Of a stretch of DNA of 64,000 nucleotides, positions 8,429-15,583 are shown in pieces. Under the pieces are notes generated by a model, which saw nothing but the letters and a program-made list of their open reading frames with translations, ran no database searches and was not told where the DNA came from. The DNA is from Caulobacter segnis (GTDB taxonomy: Bacteria > Pseudomonadota > Alphaproteobacteria > Caulobacterales > Caulobacteraceae): NCBI RefSeq assembly GCF_023935105.1, contig NZ_CP096040.1, forward strand, positions 1,178,001 through 1,242,000, given 5' to 3'. The translations under genes and the position numbers were made by a program. Within the stretch, counting starts at the first letter, position 1. Each line of letters opens with the position of its first letter.

Positions 8429-8731
8429 TTACCGGTAGCGGTACTCGTAGTGGCACTTCTTCTTGCCCTTGCCGATCTCGTGACCGGCGACGGCGCCGAC
8501 GGCGCCGCCCAGCAGCGTGCCTTCGGTCTTGTTGCCGTGACCGGCGACGGTGTTGCCCAGCAGGGCGCCGCCGAGGCCGCCGATGATGGCGCCGTTCTTG
8601 GCCTTGGACTTGTTGCAGACCAGGACGCGATAGCGACCGCGCGACTGCGCGTCGGCGGCGGTGACGACCACGCTGCTGGCGGTGAAGCCGACGACGGTGG
8701 CCAGGACGATAGCTTTCAGGCGGGCGCGCAT
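8429..8731 (-). CDS. Secreted glycine-zipper protein
   Basis: 100 residues from the ATG at 8731 (MRARLKAIVLATVVGF). A signal peptide ends near AADAQS. The rest is one glycine-zipper module (GAIIGGLGGALLGNTVAG, then GTLLGGAVGAVAGHEIG), the '2TM glycine zipper' pattern, with basic ends (KGKKKCHYEYRYR) and two Cys. Such small envelope proteins are thought to associate with the outer membrane, and their function is not established. It is one of three glycine-zipper proteins in the window (with 8860-9867 and 14951-15349). An upstream ATG at 8806 gives no signal peptide at the start and is rejected. Confidence 0.75.
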   Translation of the reverse strand: MRARLKAIVLATVVGFTASSVVVTAADAQSRGRYRVLVCNKSKAKNGAIIGGLGGALLGNTVAGHGNKTEGTLLGGAVGAVAGHEIGKGKKKCHYEYRYR

Positions 8732-8859
8732 GGCGGGCTCTCCGATATCAGTTTCTTGTTTAGATCCCTCACGACCTAAACGCCCAAGCTGACGGCCGGT
8801 TTCCATAAAGTCGGAAACTCGACCATCAGCTGCACAGGGCGATCCGCTCGCGAGCGGGA

Positions 8860-9867
8860 TCAGCCTTCGACGCGATAGCGGCCGTCGGCGTCAGGGCAGA
8901 CGCGCACGTAACGGGTCTCGGTCCGGCCGTTGTACTCGGTCGGGGCCGGGGCCAGGCGGCAGCGCTCGCTCGCCTCGGCGTAGCGACCGTCGGCGTAGCG
9001 ATAGGGCTGGGTCTGGTCGTAGCTGTAGTAGGCGCCGCGCGTGTCGCACTTGGCCGAGGCGTTGCCGACGGCGGCGCCGACGCCGGCCCCGACCAGGGCG
9101 CCCAGCACGGTGCCTTCCGGACGGGCGTTGCGGGCGGCGACGTTCGAGCCCAGGGCCGCCCCGGCCAGGGCCCCGATCACGCCGCCGACGGTGGCGTTGC
9201 GCTTGGCGTCCTGGCGGCAGTCGTTCGGGTAGTTGACGTTGGCGCTGGTGTCGATGCTGTAGGCGCCGGCATAGGGCGCGGCGTAGCGGCTGGCCTCGCC
9301 CGGATAGCGGCGGTCGTACGCGCCGTAGCCGTGGCGGCGGTCATAGGCGTCGCGGGCGGCCTGGTAGCGGTCGCGGTCACGCTGCCACTGGTCGCGGCCG
9401 GCGTCGTAGCCGCTGGCGTAGCTAACGCCGCTGGCGCGGAAGCGGTCGGCCTCGCTGGGATGGCGGCGGTCATAGGCGCCGTCGCCGTTGCGGCGGTCGT
9501 AGTCGTAGCGGGCGCGCTCGTAGTTGGCGCGGGCCCGCTCGAAGTCGGCCTGTTCGCTATAATAGGCGGCGCTGTCGCGATACTGGGCCGTGCGGTAGCG
9601 CTCGCTGTAGCTCGGATAGCGGCGGTCATAGGCGCCCCGGCCGTAGCGGCGGTCATAGTCGTCGCGATTGCGAATGTAGTTGGCGCGGTCGCGCTCGTAG
9701 GCCGCTTGGCGGTCCTGATACTCGGCCACCCGCTCGTAATAGTTGGCGCGCTGGTCGTCGTAGTTGCGCAGGCTCTGCTGATAGGCCGAGTCCTGAGCGA
9801 AGGCGGGGGCGACCGCGCCGCACGCCACGGTGGCGGCCAGGACGGCGGCCAAGGTCTTGGAAGTCAT
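8860..9867 (-). CDS. Secreted protein with three Tyr/Arg-rich repeats and a glycine-zipper domain
   Basis: 335 residues from the ATG at 9867 (MTSKTLAAVLAATVACG), signal peptide cleaved after APAFAQ. The N-terminal half is rich in Tyr, Arg, Asp and Gln, with coiled-coil-like ERDRANYIRNRDD stretches. It carries the same unit three times: YDRRYGRGAYDRRYPSYSER, YDRRNGDGAYDRRHPSEADR and YDRRHGYGAYDRRYPGEASR. The second half has a glycine zipper (GGVIGALAGAALGSNVA and GTVLGALVGAGVGAAVGNAS) and Cys residues. Probably an envelope protein; function unknown. The repeats look like recent in-frame duplications of a unit of roughly 60-75 residues. Confidence 0.78.
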   Translation of the reverse strand: MTSKTLAAVLAATVACGAVAPAFAQDSAYQQSLRNYDDQRANYYERVAEYQDRQAAYERDRANYIRNRDDYDRRYGRGAYDRRYPSYSERYRTAQYRDSAAYYSEQADFERARANYERARYDYDRRNGDGAYDRRHPSEADRFRASGVSYASGYDAGRDQWQRDRDRYQAARDAYDRRHGYGAYDRRYPGEASRYAAPYAGAYSIDTSANVNYPNDCRQDAKRNATVGGVIGALAGAALGSNVAARNARPEGTVLGALVGAGVGAAVGNASAKCDTRGAYYSYDQTQPYRYADGRYAEASERCRLAPAPTEYNGRTETRYVRVCPDADGRYRVEG

Positions 9868-10004
9868 GGTTTCTCTCCGTTCCCACTCGAACGGATCGAC
9901 GGCCGACCCCCGACACCGGGTCGCCAATCCAGGTTCTTGTCCCTGCGCAAACAAAAGCTCGCGCTGGCGCTAAGTTCCCGAATCTTGACCTTTACAACCC
10001 TTGG

Positions 10005-10760
10005 TCAGTCCTTGGTGACGGTCATCATGTAGTTGATGTCGGCGTCGCTGGACCGGCTCCAGCGGCCGGTCAGCGGGTTGTAGGCCACGCCGAACGGGCC
10101 CTGTATCTGGACGGGCTCGGCGCTCAGGAAGGCCCGCAGCTCCTCGGGCTTGAGGAACTGGTTCCAGTCGTGGGTGCCCGGCGGCACCCAGCGCAGCACG
10201 TATTCGGCCCCGATCTTGGCCAGGGCCAGGGCCTTCAGGGTGCGGTTCAGGGTGGCGACGATCATCAGGCCGCCGGGCTTGAGCAGCTTGGAGCAGGTGC
10301 GCAGGAATTCGCCCGGATCGGCGACGTGCTCGATGACCTCCATGGTCAGCACCACGTCGAACGGCCCCGCGCCCTCGGCCAGCAGCTGCTCGGCGGTGGC
10401 GGGGCGGTAGCCGATCGACAGGCCCTGCTCGTCCGCGTGGGTCGCGGCGGTCTTGATGTTCTTCTCGGAGGCGTCGATGGCGGTGACCTCGAAGCCCAGC
10501 CGCGCCATCGGCTCGCTCAGCAGGCCGCCGCCGCAGCCGATGTCCAGCAGGGTCAGCCCCTCGAACGGCGCGCGAGCGTTGGCGTCGCGGTCGAACCGCG
10601 CCAGCGCCTGTTCGCGAATGAAGGCCAGCCGGCAGGGATTGAACACGTGCAGCGGCGCGAACTTGCCCTTGGGATCCCACCATTCGGCGGCGATGGCCGA
10701 AAACCGCGCCACGTCGGCGGGGTCGATGCTCCAGGAGGGGGCGGCGTCGCTTTGGGTCAT
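10005..10760 (-). CDS. ubiG: Ubiquinone biosynthesis O-methyltransferase
   Basis: 251 residues. Signature phrases: [19 protein letters not shown] near the N-terminus, the SAM-binding loop [19 protein letters not shown], then [20 protein letters not shown] and ATLNRTLKA. UbiG performs both O-methylation steps of ubiquinone synthesis at the membrane surface. Start and length match the family. It is divergent from lysC, an arrangement common in alphaproteobacteria. Confidence 0.93.
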   Translation of the reverse strand: MTQSDAAPSWSIDPADVARFSAIAAEWWDPKGKFAPLHVFNPCRLAFIREQALARFDRDANARAPFEGLTLLDIGCGGGLLSEPMARLGFEVTAIDASEKNIKTAATHADEQGLSIGYRPATAEQLLAEGAGPFDVVLTMEVIEHVADPGEFLRTCSKLLKPGGLMIVATLNRTLKALALAKIGAEYVLRWVPPGTHDWNQFLKPEELRAFLSAEPVQIQGPFGVAYNPLTGRWSRSSDADINYMMTVTKD

Positions 10761-10928
10761 GTGGTGTGTCTACCACGCCGAGTTTTTCGCGCCATGATCG
10801 GAGAAAAAAGACACCGCCGCGACATTGCCGTTGCGCCATCGCCCCGCTAGAAGGCCCGAGCTTGCGCGAGGGGGAGCGATCCGGCCGCGCGGGCGCAAGA
10901 AATAACCAAGTGTCGAGGTACCAAGGAC

Positions 10929-12176
10929 GTGTCACGTCTGGTGATGAAGTTCGGCGGCACGTCGGTGGCCGACCTGGAGCGCATCCGCCGTGTGGCGCGC
11001 CTGGTCGCCGCCGAGGTGGCGACCGGCAAGCAGGTGGCGGTGGTCGTGTCGGCCATGTCGGGCAAGACCAACGAGCTGGTCGCCTGGACGGATGGCGCGG
11101 GACGCGCGGCTCAGGGTCTTCCGGAATCGGATGACGAGTACGACGCCGTCGTCGCCTCGGGCGAGCAGGTCACGGCCGGGCTCCTGGCCATGACCCTGCG
11201 CAACATGGGCCACAAGGCCCGCTCGTTCCTGGGTTGGCAGGTGCCGATCATCACGGACGAGGCCCACGGCCGCGCCCGCATCGAGGAAATCCCCTCGGCG
11301 AACCTGGACGAATGCTTCGCGAACGGCGAGATCGCCGTCATCGCCGGCTTCCAGGGCGTGACGACCAAGCAGCGGATCACCACCCTGGGCCGGGGCGGCT
11401 CGGACACCTCCGCCGTGGCCATCGCCGCCGCCGTCAAGGGCGCGTGCGACATCTACACGGACGTGGACGGGGTCTACACCACTGACCCGCGGATCGAGAG
11501 CAAGGCCAAGCGCCTGGCCAAGATCAGCTACGAAGAGATGCTTGAAATGGCCTCGCTGGGGGCCAAGGTGCTGCAGACCCGCTCGGTCGAGATGGCCATG
11601 GCCCATCGCGTCCCGGTGCGGGTGCTGTCGAGTTTCGTCGAGCCGGGTGAAGCGCCCGGACAAGGTACGATCGTCTGCGACGAGGAAGAAATCATGGAAA
11701 AGCGCATCGTCTCGGGCGTCGCCTACAGCCGCGACGAAGCCAAGATCACCCTGCTGGGCCTGCCCGACCATCCGGGCGTGTCCTCGCAGATCTTCGGTCG
11801 CCTGGCCGACGCCAATGTGAACGTCGACATGATCGTGCAGTCGCGCGCCCGCAGCGCGGACACCGCCAACATGGAGTTCACGGTCGGCAAGCGTGACGCC
11901 GCCCGCGCCGTCGAGATCGTCCGCGCCGCCCAGAAGGAGATCGGCTTCGAGGACGTCGCCGTCGACGAGGACGTCTCCAAGGTCTCGGTGATCGGGGTGG
12001 GCATGCGCAGCCACGCCGGCGTCGCCCAGTCGATGTTCGCGGCCCTGGCCGAGAAGAACATCAACATCCAGGTCATCTCGACCTCGGAGATCAAGATCTC
12101 GGTCCTGATCGACGCGGCCTATACCGAACTGGCCGTCCGCGCCCTGCACGCGGTGTACGGCCTGGACCAGCTCTGA
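10929..12176 (+). CDS. lysC: Aspartate kinase
   Basis: 415 residues from a GTG start (MSRLVMKFGGTSVADLERI), with an AAGGA ribosome binding site about 5 bp upstream. The kinase domain has KFGGTSV, AMSGKTNELV, TTLGRGGSDTSAVA and YTDVDGVYTTDPR. Two C-terminal ACT domains follow (from about residue 270, ITLLGLPDHPGVSSQIFGRL; and 345, VSVIGVGMRSHAGVAQSMF). It phosphorylates aspartate in the first step toward lysine, threonine, methionine and diaminopimelate. The ACT pair is where lysine or threonine feedback is expected. No riboswitch-like leader was recognised. Confidence 0.95.
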   Translation: MSRLVMKFGGTSVADLERIRRVARLVAAEVATGKQVAVVVSAMSGKTNELVAWTDGAGRAAQGLPESDDEYDAVVASGEQVTAGLLAMTLRNMGHKARSFLGWQVPIITDEAHGRARIEEIPSANLDECFANGEIAVIAGFQGVTTKQRITTLGRGGSDTSAVAIAAAVKGACDIYTDVDGVYTTDPRIESKAKRLAKISYEEMLEMASLGAKVLQTRSVEMAMAHRVPVRVLSSFVEPGEAPGQGTIVCDEEEIMEKRIVSGVAYSRDEAKITLLGLPDHPGVSSQIFGRLADANVNVDMIVQSRARSADTANMEFTVGKRDAARAVEIVRAAQKEIGFEDVAVDEDVSKVSVIGVGMRSHAGVAQSMFAALAEKNINIQVISTSEIKISVLIDAAYTELAVRALHAVYGLDQL

Positions 12177-12183
12177 TCCAACC

Positions 12184-12214
12184 TCGTCGTCCCGGCGAAA
12201 GCCGGGATGACGGC
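12184..12214. repeat. Short inverted repeat of the 'ccggcgaaagccgg' family
   Basis: CGTCGTCCCGGCGAAAGCCG with its complement forms a compact hairpin just after lysC. It resembles the end unit of the larger family A elements, and could also act as a transcription end signal, although no T run follows. Confidence 0.55.
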
Positions 12215-12272
12215 GTAGATGAAAACGTCGCGTTCGGACGTTATGGAAGCGTCGTCCGTTTCCGAGAGACCC

Positions 12273-12737
12273 ATGCCCGACGTCTTCAAGTTCGATCCCG
12301 AGGCCAACAGCGTCACCTTCCAGGGCGACGAGGGGCTCAAGGTGCTGTTCGACCTGCTGCTGCGGGCCAAGTTCGGCGACGGCTACGAAAAGCCGCTGCT
12401 GGTCAGCCCGTGGCTGGCGGCCCTGCTCAAGCGCCTGGACCGCGTGGTCCACGACGCCGAACTGCGCTTCCCGGAAAAGATCGGCCAGCCGATCTTCGAC
12501 ACCGACGACCTCTTGGCCATGGGCGACGCGGTCATCGAGGAAGGCCACACCGTCGGCTGGTGGTCGATGAGCGAGCCCGAGCGCCGTGAATATCTGCGCG
12601 GCACCATCGCGGCCCCGCACCCGCTGACCGATCTCGAGATCGAGTTCATCGAAAGCGACATCAACGCCGCCCTCGAACAGGCCCGCCGCCTGGTCCAGGA
12701 CGCCAGCGAACCCCTGGCCCTGCCGGGGCACGGCTGA
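12273..12737 (+). CDS. Conserved hypothetical protein
   Basis: 154 residues from the ATG at 12273 (MPDVFKFDPEANSVTFQGDE). An ATG at 12219 would start inside the region next to the repeat and is less likely. No signal peptide or membrane segment. The protein is acidic and looks helical (LLRAKFGDGYEKPLLVSPW, then LAALLKRLDRVVHDAELRF). I do not recognise the family. Codon bias at the third position matches the neighbours, which supports a real gene. Confidence 0.65.
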   Translation: MPDVFKFDPEANSVTFQGDEGLKVLFDLLLRAKFGDGYEKPLLVSPWLAALLKRLDRVVHDAELRFPEKIGQPIFDTDDLLAMGDAVIEEGHTVGWWSMSEPERREYLRGTIAAPHPLTDLEIEFIESDINAALEQARRLVQDASEPLALPGHG

Positions 12738-12752
12738 TCAAGTCCTACATCC

Positions 12753-12868
12753 GTCTCCCTGGCGAAAGCCGGGGCCCAGATGGAAGCGCGCTGGGGTGGG
12801 GTCTATGGGCGCTTCGCCTTTCCAATCAGCCTGGCGCTCGAGATCTGGATCCCGGCTTTCGCCGGGAA
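12753..12868. repeat. Family A intergenic element (degenerate copy)
   Basis: The ends CCTGGCGAAAGCCGGGGCCC and the complement GATCCCGGCTTTCGCCGGGA enclose about 75 bp that are only weakly similar to other copies. Confidence 0.7.
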
Positions 12869-12893
12869 GGTCGGATTAGGATAGGGTCACTCC

Positions 12894-13649
12894 ATGGGTG
12901 ACCCTCTCTCCGCGCCCGCCGAACTGTCGTTCCGCCGCTATGGCCAGGACGCGCCGCCGCACGCCCACGCCTTCGACCAGATCGTGCTGCCGCGCCGGGG
13001 CGTGCTGGAGATGGAGATCGACGGCAAGGGCGGCCGGGTCGACCCCGGCCGCGCGGCGGTGGTCCCGCCCGGCGCCCGCCACGCCTTCGCCGCCTCGGGC
13101 GAGAACCTGTTCGTCGTCGCCGACATCGGCGGGGCGCTGATGCGGCCGTTCGAAGCCCTGCGCGAGCGGCCGTTCGCTCCGGTCACCGGCGCGGTGCGCG
13201 GCCTGCTGGACTACCTGGCCCTAAGCAGCAAGGGGAGCGAGGCGCCCGGTGCGATCGAGACGGGCGTGGCCAGCCTGTGGGCCCCACTGCTGCTGCGCGG
13301 CCTCTCGGCGGCTCCGATCCATGTCGATCTGCGCCTGGCCCGCGCCGCGGCGCTGATCGAGGCCCGCTTCGATCAGCCGTTGACCGTCCGCGACCTCGCC
13401 GCCGAGGCCGGCATGAGCCAGAGCCGCTTCTTCGCGCGGTTCTCGGAGGTCTACGGGACCACACCGCACGGCGCGCTGTCGGACGCTCGGTTGCGGGCGG
13501 CGCAGCGGCTGCTGTCGGACACCGCCCTCTCGATCGCCGAGATCGCCGTTCGCACCGGCCACGGCGACCAGAGCGGCCTGACCAAGCGGATGAAGGCGAG
13601 CCTGGGCGTGACGCCAGGGGCGTGGCGGAAGAACCAATCCTCCCCCTAG
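12894..13649 (+). CDS. AraC-family transcriptional regulator with cupin sensor domain
   Basis: 251 residues. N-terminal cupin part: PPHAHAFDQIVLPRRGVLEM and DPGRAAVVPPGARHAFAASG. C-terminal AraC double helix-turn-helix: LTVRDLAAEAGMSQSRFFAR, GTTPHGALSDARLRAAQRLL, then IAEIAVRTGHGDQSGLTKR and LGVTPGAWRK. It is co-directional with the EamA-type exporter downstream, which it may control, an arrangement seen for many DMT transporters. The last four residues and the stop codon lie inside an intergenic repeat (13637-13753). Confidence 0.85.
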   Translation: MGDPLSAPAELSFRRYGQDAPPHAHAFDQIVLPRRGVLEMEIDGKGGRVDPGRAAVVPPGARHAFAASGENLFVVADIGGALMRPFEALRERPFAPVTGAVRGLLDYLALSSKGSEAPGAIETGVASLWAPLLLRGLSAAPIHVDLRLARAAALIEARFDQPLTVRDLAAEAGMSQSRFFARFSEVYGTTPHGALSDARLRAAQRLLSDTALSIAEIAVRTGHGDQSGLTKRMKASLGVTPGAWRKNQSSP

Positions 13650-13753
13650 CGGGGGAGGTGGCGCGAAGCGCCGGTGGGGGAAGCGTTGGAGCGCTTGCCT
13701 CTTCCCCCTCCGTCGTCTCTACGAGCCGACACCTCCCCCCTGGGGGAGGATCT
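13637..13753. repeat. Family B intergenic element ('TCCTCCCCCTAGCGGGGGAGG')
   Basis: The ends are inverted copies (CCTCCCCCTAGCGGGGGAGG at the left, CACCTCCCCCCTGGGGGAGG at the right) around an inner GGCGCGAAGCGCC hairpin and a CTTCCCCCTCCGTCGTC block. The same element recurs at 30301-30421 and, inverted, at 51193-51311. This copy contains the stop codon of the AraC-type gene. Confidence 0.85.
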
Positions 13754-13812
13754 TCCAAACCTCCGGGAGCTTTCGCCAAGCCGCCCTGCCCAGGCGGTGC
13801 TAAGCGAGGCCC

Positions 13813-14751
13813 ATGAACACCTCCCGCAATCTCCTTCTCGGCCTGCTGTGCGGTCTGGTCGCCGGCGCGTTCTGGGGCGGGGTGTTCCTGGCGCCGAAGC
13901 TGCTCCACGCGTTCACGCCGCTGCAGATGACGGCGGGGCGCTACATCGCCTACGGCCTGGCCTCGGCGGTGCTGCTGGTCCCGACCTGGCGGACGGTGAT
14001 GAAGAAGATGGACGGCCGCGACTGGCGCGACCTCTTCCTGCTGAGCCTGCTGGGCAACCTGATCTACTATGTCGGCCTGTCGGTCGCGGTGCAGACGTCG
14101 GGTGTCGCGCTGGCGTCGCTGATCATCGGCTTGCTGCCGGTGACCGTGACCCTGATGGGCGCAAAGCGGGGGAAGGGGGTTCCGCTCCGCCAACTGGCCC
14201 TGCCGCTGTCCCTGATCGTGGCCGGCGGGGTCTGCATCAACGTCTCGGTGTTCACGCAGAGCCAAGGCGTCGGAATCGGCAAGCAGGTGGTCGGCCTGCT
14301 GGGCGCGCTGCTGGCCCTGACCGTCTGGACCGTCTACGCGGTCTGGAACGCCCGCCGCCTGGCCGCCACGCCCAAGTTCACCAGCCATGAGTGGTCGCTG
14401 CTGACGGGCCTGGCCACGGGGCTGTTGTCCCTGCTGCTGGTCGTCCCGGCCTTCCTGCTGGGCGGCGAGGTCCACGCGCCCGCGGCCTGGGGCTGGTTCT
14501 GGACGGTCAGCTTCGCCGTGGCGATCGGCGCCTCGGTGATCGGCAACGGCCTGTGGAACGCCGCCAGCCGCTACCTGCCGCTCAGCCTGTCGGGCCAGCT
14601 GATCGTGTTCGAGACCCTGTTCGCCCTGCTGTACGGCTTCCTGCACGAAGGCCGCTGGCCGCGCGGCCTGGAAGCGGCGGCCATCGCCTTGATGCTGGCG
14701 GGGGTGATGTGGTCGGTGCGGCTGCACCGGCCGAGGGTGGATCTGGCCTAA
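13813..14751 (+). CDS. EamA/DMT-family transporter
   Basis: 312 residues with about ten hydrophobic segments and two EamA-like halves, for example LLCGLVAGAFWGGVFLAPKL at the start and SGQLIVFETLFALLYGFLHE near the end. Drug/metabolite transporters of this group usually export amino acids or other small metabolites across the inner membrane. Substrate cannot be told. It lies 163 bp after the AraC-type regulator with a family B repeat between, so it may have its own promoter. Confidence 0.85.
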   Translation: MNTSRNLLLGLLCGLVAGAFWGGVFLAPKLLHAFTPLQMTAGRYIAYGLASAVLLVPTWRTVMKKMDGRDWRDLFLLSLLGNLIYYVGLSVAVQTSGVALASLIIGLLPVTVTLMGAKRGKGVPLRQLALPLSLIVAGGVCINVSVFTQSQGVGIGKQVVGLLGALLALTVWTVYAVWNARRLAATPKFTSHEWSLLTGLATGLLSLLLVVPAFLLGGEVHAPAAWGWFWTVSFAVAIGASVIGNGLWNAASRYLPLSLSGQLIVFETLFALLYGFLHEGRWPRGLEAAAIALMLAGVMWSVRLHRPRVDLA

Positions 14752-14757
14752 CCCTGG

Positions 14758-14790
14758 TCGGTTTCCCCGGCTTTCGCCGGGGAAGCGGGG
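14758..14790. repeat. Single end unit of family A repeat
   Basis: TTTCCCCGGCTTTCGCCGGG and flanks form a hairpin just after the EamA gene. Only one half of the usual element is present, and it may terminate transcription. Confidence 0.55.
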
Positions 14791-14950
14791 AGGAGAATGG
14801 CCCCCAAAACTTTTTCTCAACATGACGCGAACCTGAACGGCGCGGTTCAAATCAGGTTCAGGCGGGCCCCTCTACAAAGGTCTCCAACAGCGCCGCCCAT
14901 CTCATTCCGAGAAAGAAGGGGGCGACGCTTTCAGAGATTGGAGCCCTGCC

Positions 14951-15349
14951 ATGAAGACCATCGGCAAGTTCACCAAGACCGCGATCGCCGCGACCGTCGC
15001 TGGCGCGCTGATCGTCCCCGCCTCGACCGCCTTCGCCGGCGAGAAGACCGAGCGCGCCATCATCGGCGCCCTGATCGGCGGCGTGGCCGGCGCGGCCATC
15101 GGTGATGGCAAGACCGACGCGGTCGCCATCGGCGCGGTCGCCGGCGCGGCCCTGGGCGCCACGACGGCCAAGGACAAGTACGACCGTCGCTATAGCCGCT
15201 CGTACCGGACCGCCCCGCGCTACGACCAGAGCCGCTACTACGACAACGGCTACCGCGATAACCGCTACGCCTACGACCGTGGCTACCAGAACAACCGCTA
15301 CGCCTACGATCGCTACGGCAACCGCTACGACTACGGCTATCGCCGCTAA
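14951..15349 (+). CDS. Secreted glycine-zipper protein with Tyr/Arg/Asn-rich tail
   Basis: 132 residues. Signal peptide MKTIGKFTKTAIAATVAGAL with cleavage after STAFA. A glycine zipper follows (RAIIGALIGGVAGAAIGDG and AIGAVAGAALGATTA). The tail consists of short Tyr/Arg/Asn/Asp repeats (DNRYAYDRGYQNNRYAYDR). It resembles the proteins at 8429-8731 and 8860-9867 and is likely an envelope protein of unknown function. A terminator hairpin follows. Confidence 0.75.
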   Translation: MKTIGKFTKTAIAATVAGALIVPASTAFAGEKTERAIIGALIGGVAGAAIGDGKTDAVAIGAVAGAALGATTAKDKYDRRYSRSYRTAPRYDQSRYYDNGYRDNRYAYDRGYQNNRYAYDRYGNRYDYGYRR

Positions 15350-15399
15350 GCGACCCGTTTCCTCGCTGGAGTCCTGATCCCTCCCCCAGCGTGTTCCCT

Positions 15400-15426
15400 G
15401 CGCCGTCCCCCACCGGGGGCGGCGCT
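15400..15426 (+). terminator. Rho-independent terminator after the glycine-zipper gene
   Basis: GCGCCG plus CCCCC pair with GGGGG plus CGGCGC, with one bulged T, followed by TTTTT. It lies about 50 bp beyond the stop codon. Confidence 0.75.
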
Positions 15427-15583
15427 TTTTCGTGCCGGCGCACCTAATCGCTGTTCGGTTGATCCTGGTCGCTTTCTTGCGGGCGAAAACTGCTATAGCC
15501 CCCATGTAGAGGATGGGACGGTCCTTAACCCCTGGCGCGTCAAGCTGGGCTACAAGCCGTCCCTCGGGTTAGGGAGCGCGCTT

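Noticed and set aside
8860..9867. Repeats in the Tyr/Arg-rich protein taken for a CRISPR array
   Set aside because: The repeats are coding, in frame and spaced irregularly; no leader or spacers.
10761..10928. Lysine riboswitch before lysC
   Set aside because: The gap is only 168 bp and lacks the conserved junctions of that riboswitch.
12753..12868. Possible short gene in the repeat region
   Set aside because: Sequence is palindromic repeat and shows no codon bias.
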